Origin: Mesorhizobium japonicum MAFF 303099 | Lineage (GTDB): Bacteria > Pseudomonadota > Alphaproteobacteria > Rhizobiales > Rhizobiaceae | Direction of reading: 5' to 3' | Assembly (NCBI RefSeq): GCF_000009625.1 | Contig: NC_002678.2 | Coordinates: forward strand, 1,612,001 to 1,676,000 | Length of the DNA: 64,000 nucleotides | Shown: in pieces, positions 17,237 to 25,339 of the stretch | How positions within the stretch are numbered: the stretch's first letter is position 1 | Layout: every line of letters starts with the position of its first letter | The notes under the pieces: model-generated | Databases searched by the model: none | Told to the model about the DNA's origin: nothing | The model's input: only the letters and a program-made list of their open reading frames with translations | Position numbers and translations under genes: made by a program

Positions 17237-18172
17237 ATGGATTTCAGCACGGGCCATGGCTACCTCCTCATCGGCGGCCTTATCCTGGTCGGCACCGGGC
17301 TGCTCATCCTGTCGCTGATCGTCAATCTTCGCGTCGCTCACAGCGTGCGCCACGACGTGCGCCATCGCGAAAAGCTGCTTGAATATTATCGCAACATCTT
17401 TTCACAGTTGGGCGTGATCCTGATCGGCATCGGCGTGTCGCTGTTCATCTTCTTCTTCCAGCAGAACTATCAGGACCAGCGCCGGCGCGAGACGGAGTTG
17501 CAGCAGGTGCTCGCCAAACTCGCCGCGCGCATTGCCCGCGGCGCGCCGGTCATGCAGTCGCTGGAAGAATTCGACGAGCTCTTGGATGAAGGCGGCCCCT
17601 ATCTCAGCCCACAACTCGGCGGCAAGAACACCGCCGTCAGTCTCAACGGGACAGAGCTCGGCAAGCAGGCGGCCAGGATCCTGCTGGTCGAGCGCGACGT
17701 CGATCTGGGCGACTTCGAGGTGCTGAACCTGTCGCGCGATTTCGAATCCTCTTTCGTCGTCAACGAGCTCGATTCCAGGCTATGGTTCGACATCGTGGGC
17801 GACGAGAGCGAGATCAAATACGCCACCACCCAGCTCGCCCTCGACTACAAGGACCTGCGGGACACGATCGGTGGCGATCCGGCGGAGGCAGCGGTCGCCG
17901 ACCCGGAAAAGGAGCGCCGCGTCAAGCGGGAGGTGCTCGACATCTTCTACGATGCCGATCTGCTGCGCCAGCGCTCCAGGCGGCATCTGGCCCGCGCCTG
18001 CTGGCTGTTCAGCCAAGGGCGCGGCTTCGTCGGCGCGGCCCCGGTCAATGCGATCGAGGCCGATGCCAGGTCGCACCAGGAATGGCTCGACCGCTCGAAG
18101 CCGGTGTTATCGCAGGCGAAGTCGGGCAGCGGCGACTGCTTCAAACTGCTCCGGTACGGCCAGGGGTCGTGA
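17237..18172 (+). CDS. unknown two-span membrane protein with cytosolic C-terminal domain
   Basis: 311 residues from ATG 17237 (a TTG at 17186 is the alternative). Two hydrophobic spans at ~8-32 (LLIGGLILVGTGLLILSLIV) and ~58-75 (VILIGIGVSLFIFFF), with a short basic loop between them. The remaining ~230 residues are charged and soluble, with coiled-coil-like QDQRRRETELQQVLAKLAAR after span 2. No catalytic motif recognised. The last ~38 codons belong to a DNA segment repeated at 25001-25172, so the C-terminus may have been acquired with, or be the source of, that repeat. Start has no strong ribosome site. Confidence 0.7.
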   Translation: MDFSTGHGYLLIGGLILVGTGLLILSLIVNLRVAHSVRHDVRHREKLLEYYRNIFSQLGVILIGIGVSLFIFFFQQNYQDQRRRETELQQVLAKLAARIARGAPVMQSLEEFDELLDEGGPYLSPQLGGKNTAVSLNGTELGKQAARILLVERDVDLGDFEVLNLSRDFESSFVVNELDSRLWFDIVGDESEIKYATTQLALDYKDLRDTIGGDPAEAAVADPEKERRVKREVLDIFYDADLLRQRSRRHLARACWLFSQGRGFVGAAPVNAIEADARSHQEWLDRSKPVLSQAKSGSGDCFKLLRYGQGS

Positions 18173-18242
18173 GCCGGGAGCGAGCGGGCAAGGTCCCCCT
18201 GCTCCGGTGACAAAGCCAAACACCTTCAAAGACCGGGTTGGC
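18059..18242 (+). repeat. direct repeat, copy A (3' end of membrane-protein gene plus downstream DNA)
   Basis: 184 bp matching 25001-25172 in the same orientation. The first ~113 bp are about nine-tenths identical by eye. After a more diverged middle, similarity returns over ACAAAGCCAAACAC and TTCAAAGACCGGGTTGGC. The repeat covers the last 38 codons of the gene at 17237-18172 and about 70 bp beyond its stop. Confidence 0.8.
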
Positions 18243-18475
18243 CGGGAGACACATTCATAGTGGTCCGAGCGTTGGTGCCGGACTTCGACAATGGCGCCCC
18301 AGATTCCAAAGGAGTAGGCTTCACTCTGTACATAAACCTCTTGGCTGGTCGAACGAGGTATTCGATGAAACCCCCTTCGACGGCCCCCATTCTCATCCAG
18401 TTCAGTGCTCGCAAAATTGGAGGTAGACCAAAGCGAGGGGTTCGTGAGTGGGACAGCCTCGACCTTCTTGCTACG
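18243..18475. other. no supported gene; possible coding remnant
   Basis: A 75-codon frame (18260-18487, GTG start) is open here but has no recognisable domain or good ribosome site. It is less GC-rich than its surroundings. I treat it as non-coding or a remnant. Confidence 0.4.
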
Positions 18476-18691
18476 TCACGAGGATAAGATCACCGTTGCC
18501 GCCGCAAGGGCCGCGAGGACCTGCTGGTAGGTCTCGGCGACAAGTGTGAACGTGCCATTTTCCGCAATGATAGCGCAATGACCGGTTTTCGTTTCATGTA
18601 CTTCGACAATGGCGTCAGCATTGAACCACGTAGGAATTGAAGCCTTCCCACCCACAAATAGGCGAAAAGTCACAATTCTTGCCTGGGTCAT
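18476..18691 (-). CDS. small hypothetical protein
   Basis: 71 residues beginning MTQARIVTFRLFVGG. The alternation of short strands (IVTFRLFVGG, AIVEVHETKTGHCAIIAENG, TFTLVAETYQQVLAAL) looks like a compact beta-sheet with a C-terminal helix, somewhat like FlbD-type small proteins, but this is only a resemblance. No ribosome site is visible. It lies alone in AT-richer DNA inside the segment bounded by the direct repeats. Confidence 0.45.
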   Translation of the reverse strand: MTQARIVTFRLFVGGKASIPTWFNADAIVEVHETKTGHCAIIAENGTFTLVAETYQQVLAALAAATVILSS

Positions 18692-19087
18692 TATTCGCGC
18701 GGCGATAACTTCTGCCGTCTCGGCCGTTTCATCGCTCCAATTGCTACAAATTATGCTAGTCCCCGACTTTTAAGTATGTCTGTCGACATACAAAAGCTGA
18801 ACCAAATTTCTAGGATTCAAAGACGACGTGAGCCCGTCGCTGTTTACGAATTCGATCATCGTTTCCTCCCTCGCAATTTGCTACATTGATCGCTTACCCC
18901 TATGTAGTCAACAAGTATTCAAATCACACTGCGCAATTGGTCAGCTTTACTTAAGTACGGAAATGACATGGATCGCCCCATACGCCGAGACCGATGCTGC
19001 CGGGCATGTCTGGGAAGCGGCTCCGACTCTTCAGACTAGTTGTCTGAAGTGGGCCGGAAGCGGACTGTCCGTTTCCGACCCCGCCAG
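18692..19087. other. AT-rich spacer with two perfect inverted repeats
   Basis: About 400 bp noticeably richer in A+T than the flanks and without a credible gene. GTATGTC-TGTC-GACATAC at 18774-18791 is a perfect dyad of operator size. CTTCAGAC-TAGTT-GTCTGAAG at 19029-19049 is a perfect 8-bp-arm hairpin 39 bp past the stop of the binding-protein gene, where it could terminate that transcript although no T-run follows. Confidence 0.5.
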
Positions 19088-20206
19088 TCACCTTAGTTCG
19101 TCGCTAAGCGCGCGCTCGTTGGGATCGATCGAACCCAAATTCTTGGCAACCCGGAATCGACCGCCCTGCGCCTGCGCGATGTACATGTTCATGCGAACAT
19201 GGTGCTGGCCGGGGACCATTTCGGCCGGTCCACCCGGTCCCTCGCTGATGCGGGCGTGATCGAGAGCCCGGATGACCGCGTCCCGCTCAGCACTGCCCGC
19301 TTCCTTCACCGCCGCTTCCCACATCTTGATCGCCCGGTAGTGCCCGGTGCATCCGCTGCCCGCAGTCAAGGTAGCCCCACCAGGGAACCGTTCACCGTAG
19401 CGGCGCAACAGCGCGCGACCGAACGGTTCGTCGAGTTCCTGGTAGTAGTCGAGGCAGCTGTAGAGGCCTTCAATCTGATCGGACGGCACGAGATTGAAGA
19501 AGTTCTCGTCGAAGTAGGTACAGACGATCTTGCCGCCGCGTTTGCCGAAACCGGCCTTGTGCAACTCTTCGAGGAACGGCGTCAGGCCCGGCGGGACGAT
19601 GGTGTTGAAAACCACATCGGTGCGGCTCGCCATGATCTGCTGCACCGTCCGCCGGAAATCGACGGTGTCCAGCGGAAAATACTCCTCGCCGACGATCTCG
19701 CCGCCATTGGCCCGCACCGCCCGGCTCGCCGCCTTGTTCAGCAAATGGGGCCAGATGTAATCGGCCGACGGCAAATAGAACCGCTTCGCGCCGGTGCTGT
19801 TCATGAGCCATGGTATCAGCGGCTCGACCTGCTGCGCGGGCACAGGCCCTGTGCAGAAGATCAGGGGATCGTTTTCCTGTCCCTCATACTGCTCGGTGTA
19901 GATGTAGAGCGTCTTGCCCCGCGTGACCGCCTCGCTCTTGATGGCCAGGCGGGTCGAACTGTAGATGCCGCCGACCACCACGTCGACCTTGTCGACGTCG
20001 ACGAGTTTCGCGGCCTTTGCCTTGGCAGCGCTGTCTGTGGTCTCGCCATCCTCGATGACGAGTTCCACCGGCCGGCCGAGGAGGCCGCCTTTGGCGTTGA
20101 TGTCGTCGACGAGCATGGTGGTGAGGTTCGCATTTGCGACGCCCATGAAAGACAATGGGCCGGTGAGTTCGGCGACAAGGCCGATCTTGATGGGTTTCGG
20201 ATCCAT
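19088..20206 (-). CDS. AmiC/urea-type ligand-binding protein lacking a signal peptide
   Basis: 372 residues of the type I periplasmic-binding fold: IKIGLVAELTGPLSFMG at the N-terminus, the hinge block VVVGGIYSSTRLAI, then YTEQYEG and LPSADYIWPHLL. These match branched-chain/urea/amide-binding relatives. The chain starts at the first strand of the fold with no leader, and TGGAGAAA sits at correct spacing before this ATG, so the start is well supported. AmiC of Pseudomonas is likewise a cytosolic amide sensor. No permease or ATPase gene is adjacent. Last gene of a likely operon with the ABM-like and HD-GYP/LuxR genes, so a sensory rather than transport role is attractive. Confidence 0.82.
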   Translation of the reverse strand: MDPKPIKIGLVAELTGPLSFMGVANANLTTMLVDDINAKGGLLGRPVELVIEDGETTDSAAKAKAAKLVDVDKVDVVVGGIYSSTRLAIKSEAVTRGKTLYIYTEQYEGQENDPLIFCTGPVPAQQVEPLIPWLMNSTGAKRFYLPSADYIWPHLLNKAASRAVRANGGEIVGEEYFPLDTVDFRRTVQQIMASRTDVVFNTIVPPGLTPFLEELHKAGFGKRGGKIVCTYFDENFFNLVPSDQIEGLYSCLDYYQELDEPFGRALLRRYGERFPGGATLTAGSGCTGHYRAIKMWEAAVKEAGSAERDAVIRALDHARISEGPGGPAEMVPGQHHVRMNMYIAQAQGGRFRVAKNLGSIDPNERALSDELR

Positions 20207-20279
20207 TTGATTTCTCCAAATCTGGGGGTTCGTCGGGGCGCGCCGCCGCCGGGCGGCAGGCGGCGCTCAGCGCGGGACC

Positions 20280-20552
20280 TCAGGCCTCGTAGTGGCCGAG
20301 CAGCAGTGCCGCCTGCGGCTTGCCGACATGGCCGGCTTCCTGCAGGATCGCTGGCACCTCCGGATCGGACACGAAATTCTTCCAGCCCTCGGCGTCCCAG
20401 TCGAAGATCGCCCAGACGCGATCGGGCTCGCTGGGGTCGCGGAAGACGGTCGCGCCGTTCGAGCCGTGCAGCCGGCGCTTGTCAGCGCCCTTGGTCGAAA
20501 AGATACGGATGAAGTGGTCGATATCAGCCACTTTGGTCGTTGCGAGAAGCAT
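20280..20552 (-). CDS. small dimeric alpha/beta-barrel-like protein
   Basis: 90 residues, MLLATTKVADIDHFIRIFST then VFRDPSEPDRVWAIFDWD. The pattern of a strand, an amphipathic helix, and later strands with V-W-x-I-F-D-W suggests a ferredoxin-like dimeric barrel as in antibiotic-biosynthesis-monooxygenase or EthD-like proteins; no catalytic residue is obvious. A strong AGGAGG ribosome site precedes the ATG. It lies between the HD-GYP/LuxR gene and the AmiC-like gene, all in one direction. Confidence 0.7.
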   Translation of the reverse strand: MLLATTKVADIDHFIRIFSTKGADKRRLHGSNGATVFRDPSEPDRVWAIFDWDAEGWKNFVSDPEVPAILQEAGHVGKPQAALLLGHYEA

Positions 20553-20643
20553 CTTGATTTCCTCCTGTCGGTCACGGCCATCATTGGTCCGTCGACAGGA
20601 TCACGATGCGCGCCTCGCTGCAGGCGCGCATGGGGTGGATTCC

Positions 20644-22221
20644 CTATGCTCGCGTTTCGCCAGGTCGGACAAGGCCGTGCTCCACCGCGTAGAGCGCGGC
20701 CGCGGCACGGGTGGTCACGCCGATCTTGGAATAGACGCTCTCGATATGGTGGTCCGCGGTCTTGGGCGAGATATCAAGCTTTCGGGCCACCTCCTTCGCC
20801 GTGAGTCCGGTGGCGATCAGGCGTAGCACCTCGATCTCGCGCGGCGTCATGCCGGCAAGCGCTTGCGGCCCGGCCCGCCGCGATGGCTGCCCGGCGAAGG
20901 ACAATACGGCCTCCGCGGCGTCGGGGCAGATACAGCCGTCACGCACGGCGGCGCGCAGCTGGGTCGCCGCCGCCTCGCTGGACAGCGCCTTGCGGTGCGG
21001 ACGTTCCTCTCGCGACGTCTGGAAGGCTTCGGCAGCGGCCAGGATCCTTGCCGCCGGCGACAGGTCCGAGCCGCCGACCTTGCGGTGATAACCCGAGCCA
21101 TCCAGGCGCTCGTGATGGCGAAGCACGAGGGCGGCCATCGCCTCGCCCTCGCGGCCGAACGAGGCCAGGGCCCGCTCGCCGTAATAGGCGTGCAGCTGTG
21201 CCGCGTCGCGTTCGCGCACCGACAGCGGGCCGTTGCGCATCCAGGTCGCCACCGGCACCACGAGTTCGCCAATGTCGTGGATGCAGCCCGACCAGCGCAG
21301 CGCGCGAACGTCAGGCTCGGGCAGTCCGATCCGTTTGCCCGCACCCGCGGCCAGTTCCGACACCATCCTCGAATGGCCCTGCGTAAACGGCATGCGCATG
21401 TCGATCATGTCGGCTATGGCGAGGAACGCCTCGTCGCAAGCCCCCTCGTCCAGCGTCGCCGGCGGATCCGGCTCGAGCGCCAAGATGGTGTCGCGGTCGA
21501 CGGTCGCGCCAATGCCCTCCATCAGGGCCGCCGCGTTGGCCGAGACGAGCCGGGCCAGACCGGCTTCGTATGGACCATCGCCGCGGCTGGCGACGGTTTC
21601 GGCCATCCCGTCGATGCCGACGGCATCGCTGAGCGCAATCGCATCCTGCGCCAATGTGATCAGGCGCACGGCGGGCAGCACGTCCTCGCCACTCAGCCCG
21701 CGCGGCAGGCCCTTGCCGTCCCAGCGTTCGTAGATCTGCCCGAGATTGCGCCGGATCTCGTCGGACAGGCCGAGCCGCGCGCCGATCCGCTGCGCGACCT
21801 CGCAATGCGCTGTGAGCACCGGACGCGCCACCGCGAGCGCCTGCGACATCGCGGCCTCGATCGCCCTGGCCTGCGCGTCAGGCTCGAGATCGTAGTAGAA
21901 CCGCTTGAAGGCCTGCACGAAGACCCTGCCCAGTTCCGCACGGTTGCCCATGTCGAGACCGACAAGATCCTGGCGCAGGGCGATTTCGTCGCCGAACGTG
22001 GCCGACAGAAGGTCCGTGTCGGCATTGCAGCCGACATAGCGCAGCATCGACTGATGGTAGGCGTTGCGCCGAACCTCATCGGAAACACCCGCAAGCTCGG
22101 CGATCCGCATTGCAAGCACGCAGGATTTCAGCGCGAAGTCGCGAGAATGGCCAGTGGCGAGATCCGAGGCATAGGCCAGGACCATCATGAAGTCAGCCCG
22201 GCGTATCGAGACATCTGTCAT
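20644..22221 (-). CDS. HD-GYP-like phosphohydrolase fused to a LuxR DNA-binding domain
   Basis: 525 residues. An N-terminal degenerate HD-like half covers ~130-200 (HCEVAQRIG, then RWDGKGLPRGL). A second half at ~280-400 has GHSRMVSELA, the metal pair HDIGE, HHERLDGSGYHRK (the GYP-region equivalent) and AARILAAAEAFQ. A LuxR helix-turn-helix occupies the last ~65 residues (LTPREIEVLRLIATGLTAKE). Fusion of an HD-GYP domain to LuxR would couple a nucleotide or small-molecule signal to transcription. First gene of the unit ending with the AmiC-like protein. Whether c-di-GMP is cleaved is unclear, since the canonical GYP loop is altered. Confidence 0.85.
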   Translation of the reverse strand: MTDVSIRRADFMMVLAYASDLATGHSRDFALKSCVLAMRIAELAGVSDEVRRNAYHQSMLRYVGCNADTDLLSATFGDEIALRQDLVGLDMGNRAELGRVFVQAFKRFYYDLEPDAQARAIEAAMSQALAVARPVLTAHCEVAQRIGARLGLSDEIRRNLGQIYERWDGKGLPRGLSGEDVLPAVRLITLAQDAIALSDAVGIDGMAETVASRGDGPYEAGLARLVSANAAALMEGIGATVDRDTILALEPDPPATLDEGACDEAFLAIADMIDMRMPFTQGHSRMVSELAAGAGKRIGLPEPDVRALRWSGCIHDIGELVVPVATWMRNGPLSVRERDAAQLHAYYGERALASFGREGEAMAALVLRHHERLDGSGYHRKVGGSDLSPAARILAAAEAFQTSREERPHRKALSSEAAATQLRAAVRDGCICPDAAEAVLSFAGQPSRRAGPQALAGMTPREIEVLRLIATGLTAKEVARKLDISPKTADHHIESVYSKIGVTTRAAAALYAVEHGLVRPGETRA

Positions 22222-22578
22222 CGCACACCCCCAGTGACCCGTATGCTAGCCCCGTGTGCCGTCAATACCTAGGGGAAAATCCCAAGGCCGGATGTAGAAG
22301 AAACAGAGCGTTCTGTTTTGGACCGGAATGCGGAATGGCAGCTTTACGCTGGGAATAGTCAGAAGTGGACGTTTAGGCATCCTGACTACATCGATTGTCC
22401 GAAGCGGACGAGAGAAACCGCTATCGCCAGGCATTCTAGAGGGCCGCGAACTGCGGCGCAATGTGGTGGGCAGGCGGGAATGGATGCGCCTCGCGTTGCC
22501 TTGACTGTCGAGCGCTTCCCGCGACGCGTCCGACGCAGGCGCGGGAAGTCTCCGTGTCATGACTGATCCGTCCCGGAC
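22222..22578. other. 357-bp spacer without a gene, carrying inverted repeats
   Basis: AAACAGA-GCGT-TCTGTTT at 22301-22318 is a perfect dyad about 80 bp upstream of the HD-GYP/LuxR start, a candidate operator. CTTCCCGCG (22515-22523) and CGCGGGAAG (22540-22548) are inverted 9-bp arms just past the stop of the NmrA-like gene, and could form a transcript-end hairpin, though no T-run follows. Confidence 0.45.
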
Positions 22579-23451
22579 CTAGGCCTTGGCGGCGTTGTGT
22601 GCAGCCTCGAATACATCGCGCGCAGAGGTCGTACCCGCTACGTGCTCCGTACCCCCGACTCCGAGGTCCATCCATCCTGCATTCACGGCCTCGAACATTT
22701 CTTCGGCAGGTCCGGTGTGGCCCTTCGGGATGCCGAATTGCTCGAACGCTTCCGCCCACCCCGCACGCGGGATTGCAAAGGCTTCCACGTCGAGATTCAG
22801 GACTTCACCCAATTGCTTCGCGACGTCATCGGCGGTGACCATCGAACCAATTTCGACGATGCGCTGCCCCGACCACGCGGGCCCGGTCAAAAGGGTTGCG
22901 ACCTCCGCGCCGATGTCGTTCGTCGCGACCATGGTCGATTTCCGGTTTGTCGGATTGTAGTGGACCGGTAGCGTTCCGCCCTGCGCGACCTGCAAGCCGT
23001 AAAGAAAATTTTCGAAGAATCCGCCTGCGCGCACAAATGCGATTGGCGATATCAGGTCGCGAAAACCTTGCTCCAGAAGCGACAAGGCCGTGATCACCCC
23101 GTGCCCGCTGGTTCTGTTCGCACCCATCGACGAAAGTGCAACCACTCGCGGCGGCGCTGCCTTGGTGAGCGCCTCGATGTAGTTTGCAATCACGCCCTTT
23201 GCTTCTTTGTAATCGGGCGACGGCGCCCAGACAGAGGGCAACATCACGAACGCGCCTTCGACGCCTTTGAGCGCTTGCTCGATGGCTGCCGGATCATTCC
23301 AATCGCCGTCTACCAGTTCCACGCCCCGGCTCGCCCAGTGAGCCGCCTTCTCGCGATTGCGGACGAGCGCGCGTACCTCCTTGCCGTGCGCCAACAGATG
23401 TTCTGCCGTTGCGCCGCCAACTTTTCCCGTGATTCCCATGACTAAAAACAT
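22579..23451 (-). CDS. NmrA-like NAD(P)-binding protein
   Basis: 290 residues. Atypical SDR: MGITGKVGGATAEHLLAHGK is the nucleotide-binding loop, and VVALSSMGANR follows the expected fourth strand. There is no Y-x-x-x-K pair. Members of this group are redox sensors or NAD(P)H:quinone reductases. AGGAG sits 7 nt before the ATG. It lies downstream of the DoxX-like gene (42-bp gap), and both are divergent from the LysR gene at 24036. Confidence 0.87.
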   Translation of the reverse strand: MFLVMGITGKVGGATAEHLLAHGKEVRALVRNREKAAHWASRGVELVDGDWNDPAAIEQALKGVEGAFVMLPSVWAPSPDYKEAKGVIANYIEALTKAAPPRVVALSSMGANRTSGHGVITALSLLEQGFRDLISPIAFVRAGGFFENFLYGLQVAQGGTLPVHYNPTNRKSTMVATNDIGAEVATLLTGPAWSGQRIVEIGSMVTADDVAKQLGEVLNLDVEAFAIPRAGWAEAFEQFGIPKGHTGPAEEMFEAVNAGWMDLGVGGTEHVAGTTSARDVFEAAHNAAKA

Positions 23452-23493
23452 GTGTTTTCTCCTGTTGAGGGACAGAGCACTGCCCCGGTTGGT

Positions 23494-23916
23494 TCAATGG
23501 ATGAGCGGTAGAATGGCCCGGAGACGGGGATCGCGCAGATAGAGGCCGCCCCATGTCATCGCGCCCAGAAGCAGGGAAACGATTTCCGGCGGCGACCCCA
23601 ACTCACCAATGCGGACATGGGCGCAGATGGCACTTCCCAAAAAGCCCGTCACCAGGATGGCGCCGAGGACGGCGGTGGCCGGGATGGCGTAAAGGATGGC
23701 GCAGGCGAGTATGATCGGACCCACGATACGGGTCAGGTCCATCGCGAACCCGGTTTCCTGCGACATGCTCGCGATCTGTGCCGGCGCGAAAAGCTGAATA
23801 GTGCCGTCTGCCGCCAGAGCGACAACGACAAACGCGCTCACTATCCGACCGGCCCACCGGGCGCGATGCAAGGTCACAGTTTCAGGCGTCTGATGCAGGT
23901 TCATAATTTCGGACAC
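23494..23916 (-). CDS. DoxX-like four-span membrane protein
   Basis: 140 residues with four hydrophobic stretches: ~24-45, ~67-85, ~88-105 and ~112-128. The Y-A-I-P-x-T-A-V-L-G-A-I-L turn between spans 2 and 3 is typical of the DoxX-like (DUF4267/DoxX_2) group. The start is GTG at 23916, chosen because GGAG lies at proper spacing; ATG at 23904 is the alternative. First gene of a two-gene unit with the NmrA-like protein; the combination suggests quinone or redox homeostasis, unproven. Confidence 0.8.
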   Translation of the reverse strand: MSEIMNLHQTPETVTLHRARWAGRIVSAFVVVALAADGTIQLFAPAQIASMSQETGFAMDLTRIVGPIILACAILYAIPATAVLGAILVTGFLGSAICAHVRIGELGSPPEIVSLLLGAMTWGGLYLRDPRLRAILPLIH

Positions 23917-24035
23917 TTGTCATTCTCCGATGGGGCGATCCCATATTCGAAGCTTACTGTGCCTCTTAGGTGTGATAAACACCAAGGAAACGAACCAACT
24001 GTTCTCTTTTCGGGAAACAATATCGGGGCACGAAA

Positions 24036-24941
24036 ATGCAGAATCTCGAACCCATCCTCATCTTCATAACGGTAGCGGAAATGGGGAGCTTCACCCGCGC
24101 GGCCGATAGCCTGGGCATCCAAAAAGGGAGGGCCTCAACGGCCGTCCGGAAGCTGGAGGAAGATGTCGGTGTCAGGCTCCTGCACCGGACGACGCGCAGC
24201 GTGCAGTTGACGGAGGACGGACGCGCATTTCACGCCCGTGCGCGCGATCTGCTTGCTGACGTCGATGATCTGCACTCGATGTTCGCAAGCGATCGCGTCG
24301 CACTTCGCGGGCGTTTACGGGTCGATCTTCCGACCGAGGTGGCGCGCACAACGATCGTGCCGGCCTTGCCGGATTTCATGGCGACACATCCCGAGTTGGA
24401 ACTGGAGGTGTCGAGTACGGATCGGCAGGTTGATCTGGTTCAAGAGGGGTTCGACTGCGTGTTGCGACTTGGCCCCATAAGGGACGAGACGCTGATTGCC
24501 CGCCCGCTGGGCCTGTTGCGCATGGTCAATGCCGCCAGTCCCGCCTATCTGGCGCGCTATGGCGTCCCTCGATCGCTGGAAGATCTCAAGCGTCAGGAAC
24601 ATCGGACAATTCATTTTTCGACGATTCTGGGCGCAAGACCCCATGGATGGGAATATCCGGACGGCGACAACTACGCGACGCTTCAATTACCAGGTGCGCT
24701 GCACGTCAACAGCGCTCAGACCTACGAAGCCGCTGCCCTCGCCGGCCTTGGCCTGATTCAGGCTCCACTCTTGGGGGTTGGCCAATACTTGGAGAGTGGA
24801 GCGCTGGTGGAGATCATACCCGATTTTCGTCGCCGTGCGCTCGCCGTGTCCCTCGTCGTGGCACATCGGAGCAATCTGTCGCGCCGAGTCCGCGCTTTCA
24901 TGAAATGGATCGAAGATGTGCTGACGCCGTATCTGGAATAG
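24036..24941 (+). CDS. LysR-family regulator
   Basis: 301 residues. Helix-turn-helix at ~5-62 (MGSFTRAADSLGIQKGRAST), effector domain ~88-300 ending PYLE. It is of the same CrgA-like type as the regulator at 16225-17118. It is divergent from the DoxX-like/NmrA pair (119 bp apart), the expected target. The 3' end lies 59 bp before the second direct-repeat copy. Confidence 0.87.
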   Translation: MQNLEPILIFITVAEMGSFTRAADSLGIQKGRASTAVRKLEEDVGVRLLHRTTRSVQLTEDGRAFHARARDLLADVDDLHSMFASDRVALRGRLRVDLPTEVARTTIVPALPDFMATHPELELEVSSTDRQVDLVQEGFDCVLRLGPIRDETLIARPLGLLRMVNAASPAYLARYGVPRSLEDLKRQEHRTIHFSTILGARPHGWEYPDGDNYATLQLPGALHVNSAQTYEAAALAGLGLIQAPLLGVGQYLESGALVEIIPDFRRRALAVSLVVAHRSNLSRRVRAFMKWIEDVLTPYLE

Positions 24942-25000
24942 CCAAACGCAGCTTTCCGGTGATGAGCCCGACCGCGTGAACGTCGACGCCGCCCGTCGAA

Positions 25001-25172
25001 GCCGATGCCAGGCACACCAGGAATGGCTCGACCGCTCGAAATCGGTGTTATCGCAGGCGAAGTCTGGCAGCGGCGATTGCTTCAAACTGCTCCGGTACGG
25101 CCAAGGGTCGTGCGATAAGGCAAGGCCCGCCGCTCTGCTGACAAAGCCAAACACTTCAAAGACCGGGTTGGC
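25001..25172 (+). repeat. direct repeat, copy B (gene-fragment remnant)
   Basis: Copy of 18059-18242. Its open frame (24976-25197) reproduces QEWLDRSK-VLSQAKSGSGD and CFKLLRYGQGS of the membrane protein's C-terminus, but the stop codon is lost (TGA to TGC) and the upstream gene body is absent, so it cannot encode that protein. It is a duplicated or cut-off gene end. Confidence 0.75.
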
Positions 25173-25339
25173 GCCGGATGCGGACAGGCCGCCTTAGGCT
25201 GGAACACACGGGAGCGGACATTCAGGTCATCCGCGAACACCGTGGTGACCTGACCCAATCCGGTCGTTCGGGGGGCGAACGTCTCGAATGGGATTCGAAA
25301 CTGGCATTGGATCGTTGACGTTCGCCCGCAGCGATGAAC

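Noticed and set aside
18059..18242. The direct repeat as a tRNA-type attachment site
   Set aside because: No cloverleaf can be drawn and no T-loop consensus is present; it is the end of a protein gene.
18828..19259. 143-codon plus-strand frame
   Set aside because: Its 3' half is antisense to the AmiC-like gene and its 5' half lies in AT-rich spacer; no domain.
19199..20512. 437-codon plus-strand frame
   Set aside because: Antisense to the AmiC-like and small barrel genes, both with good ribosome sites and family patterns.
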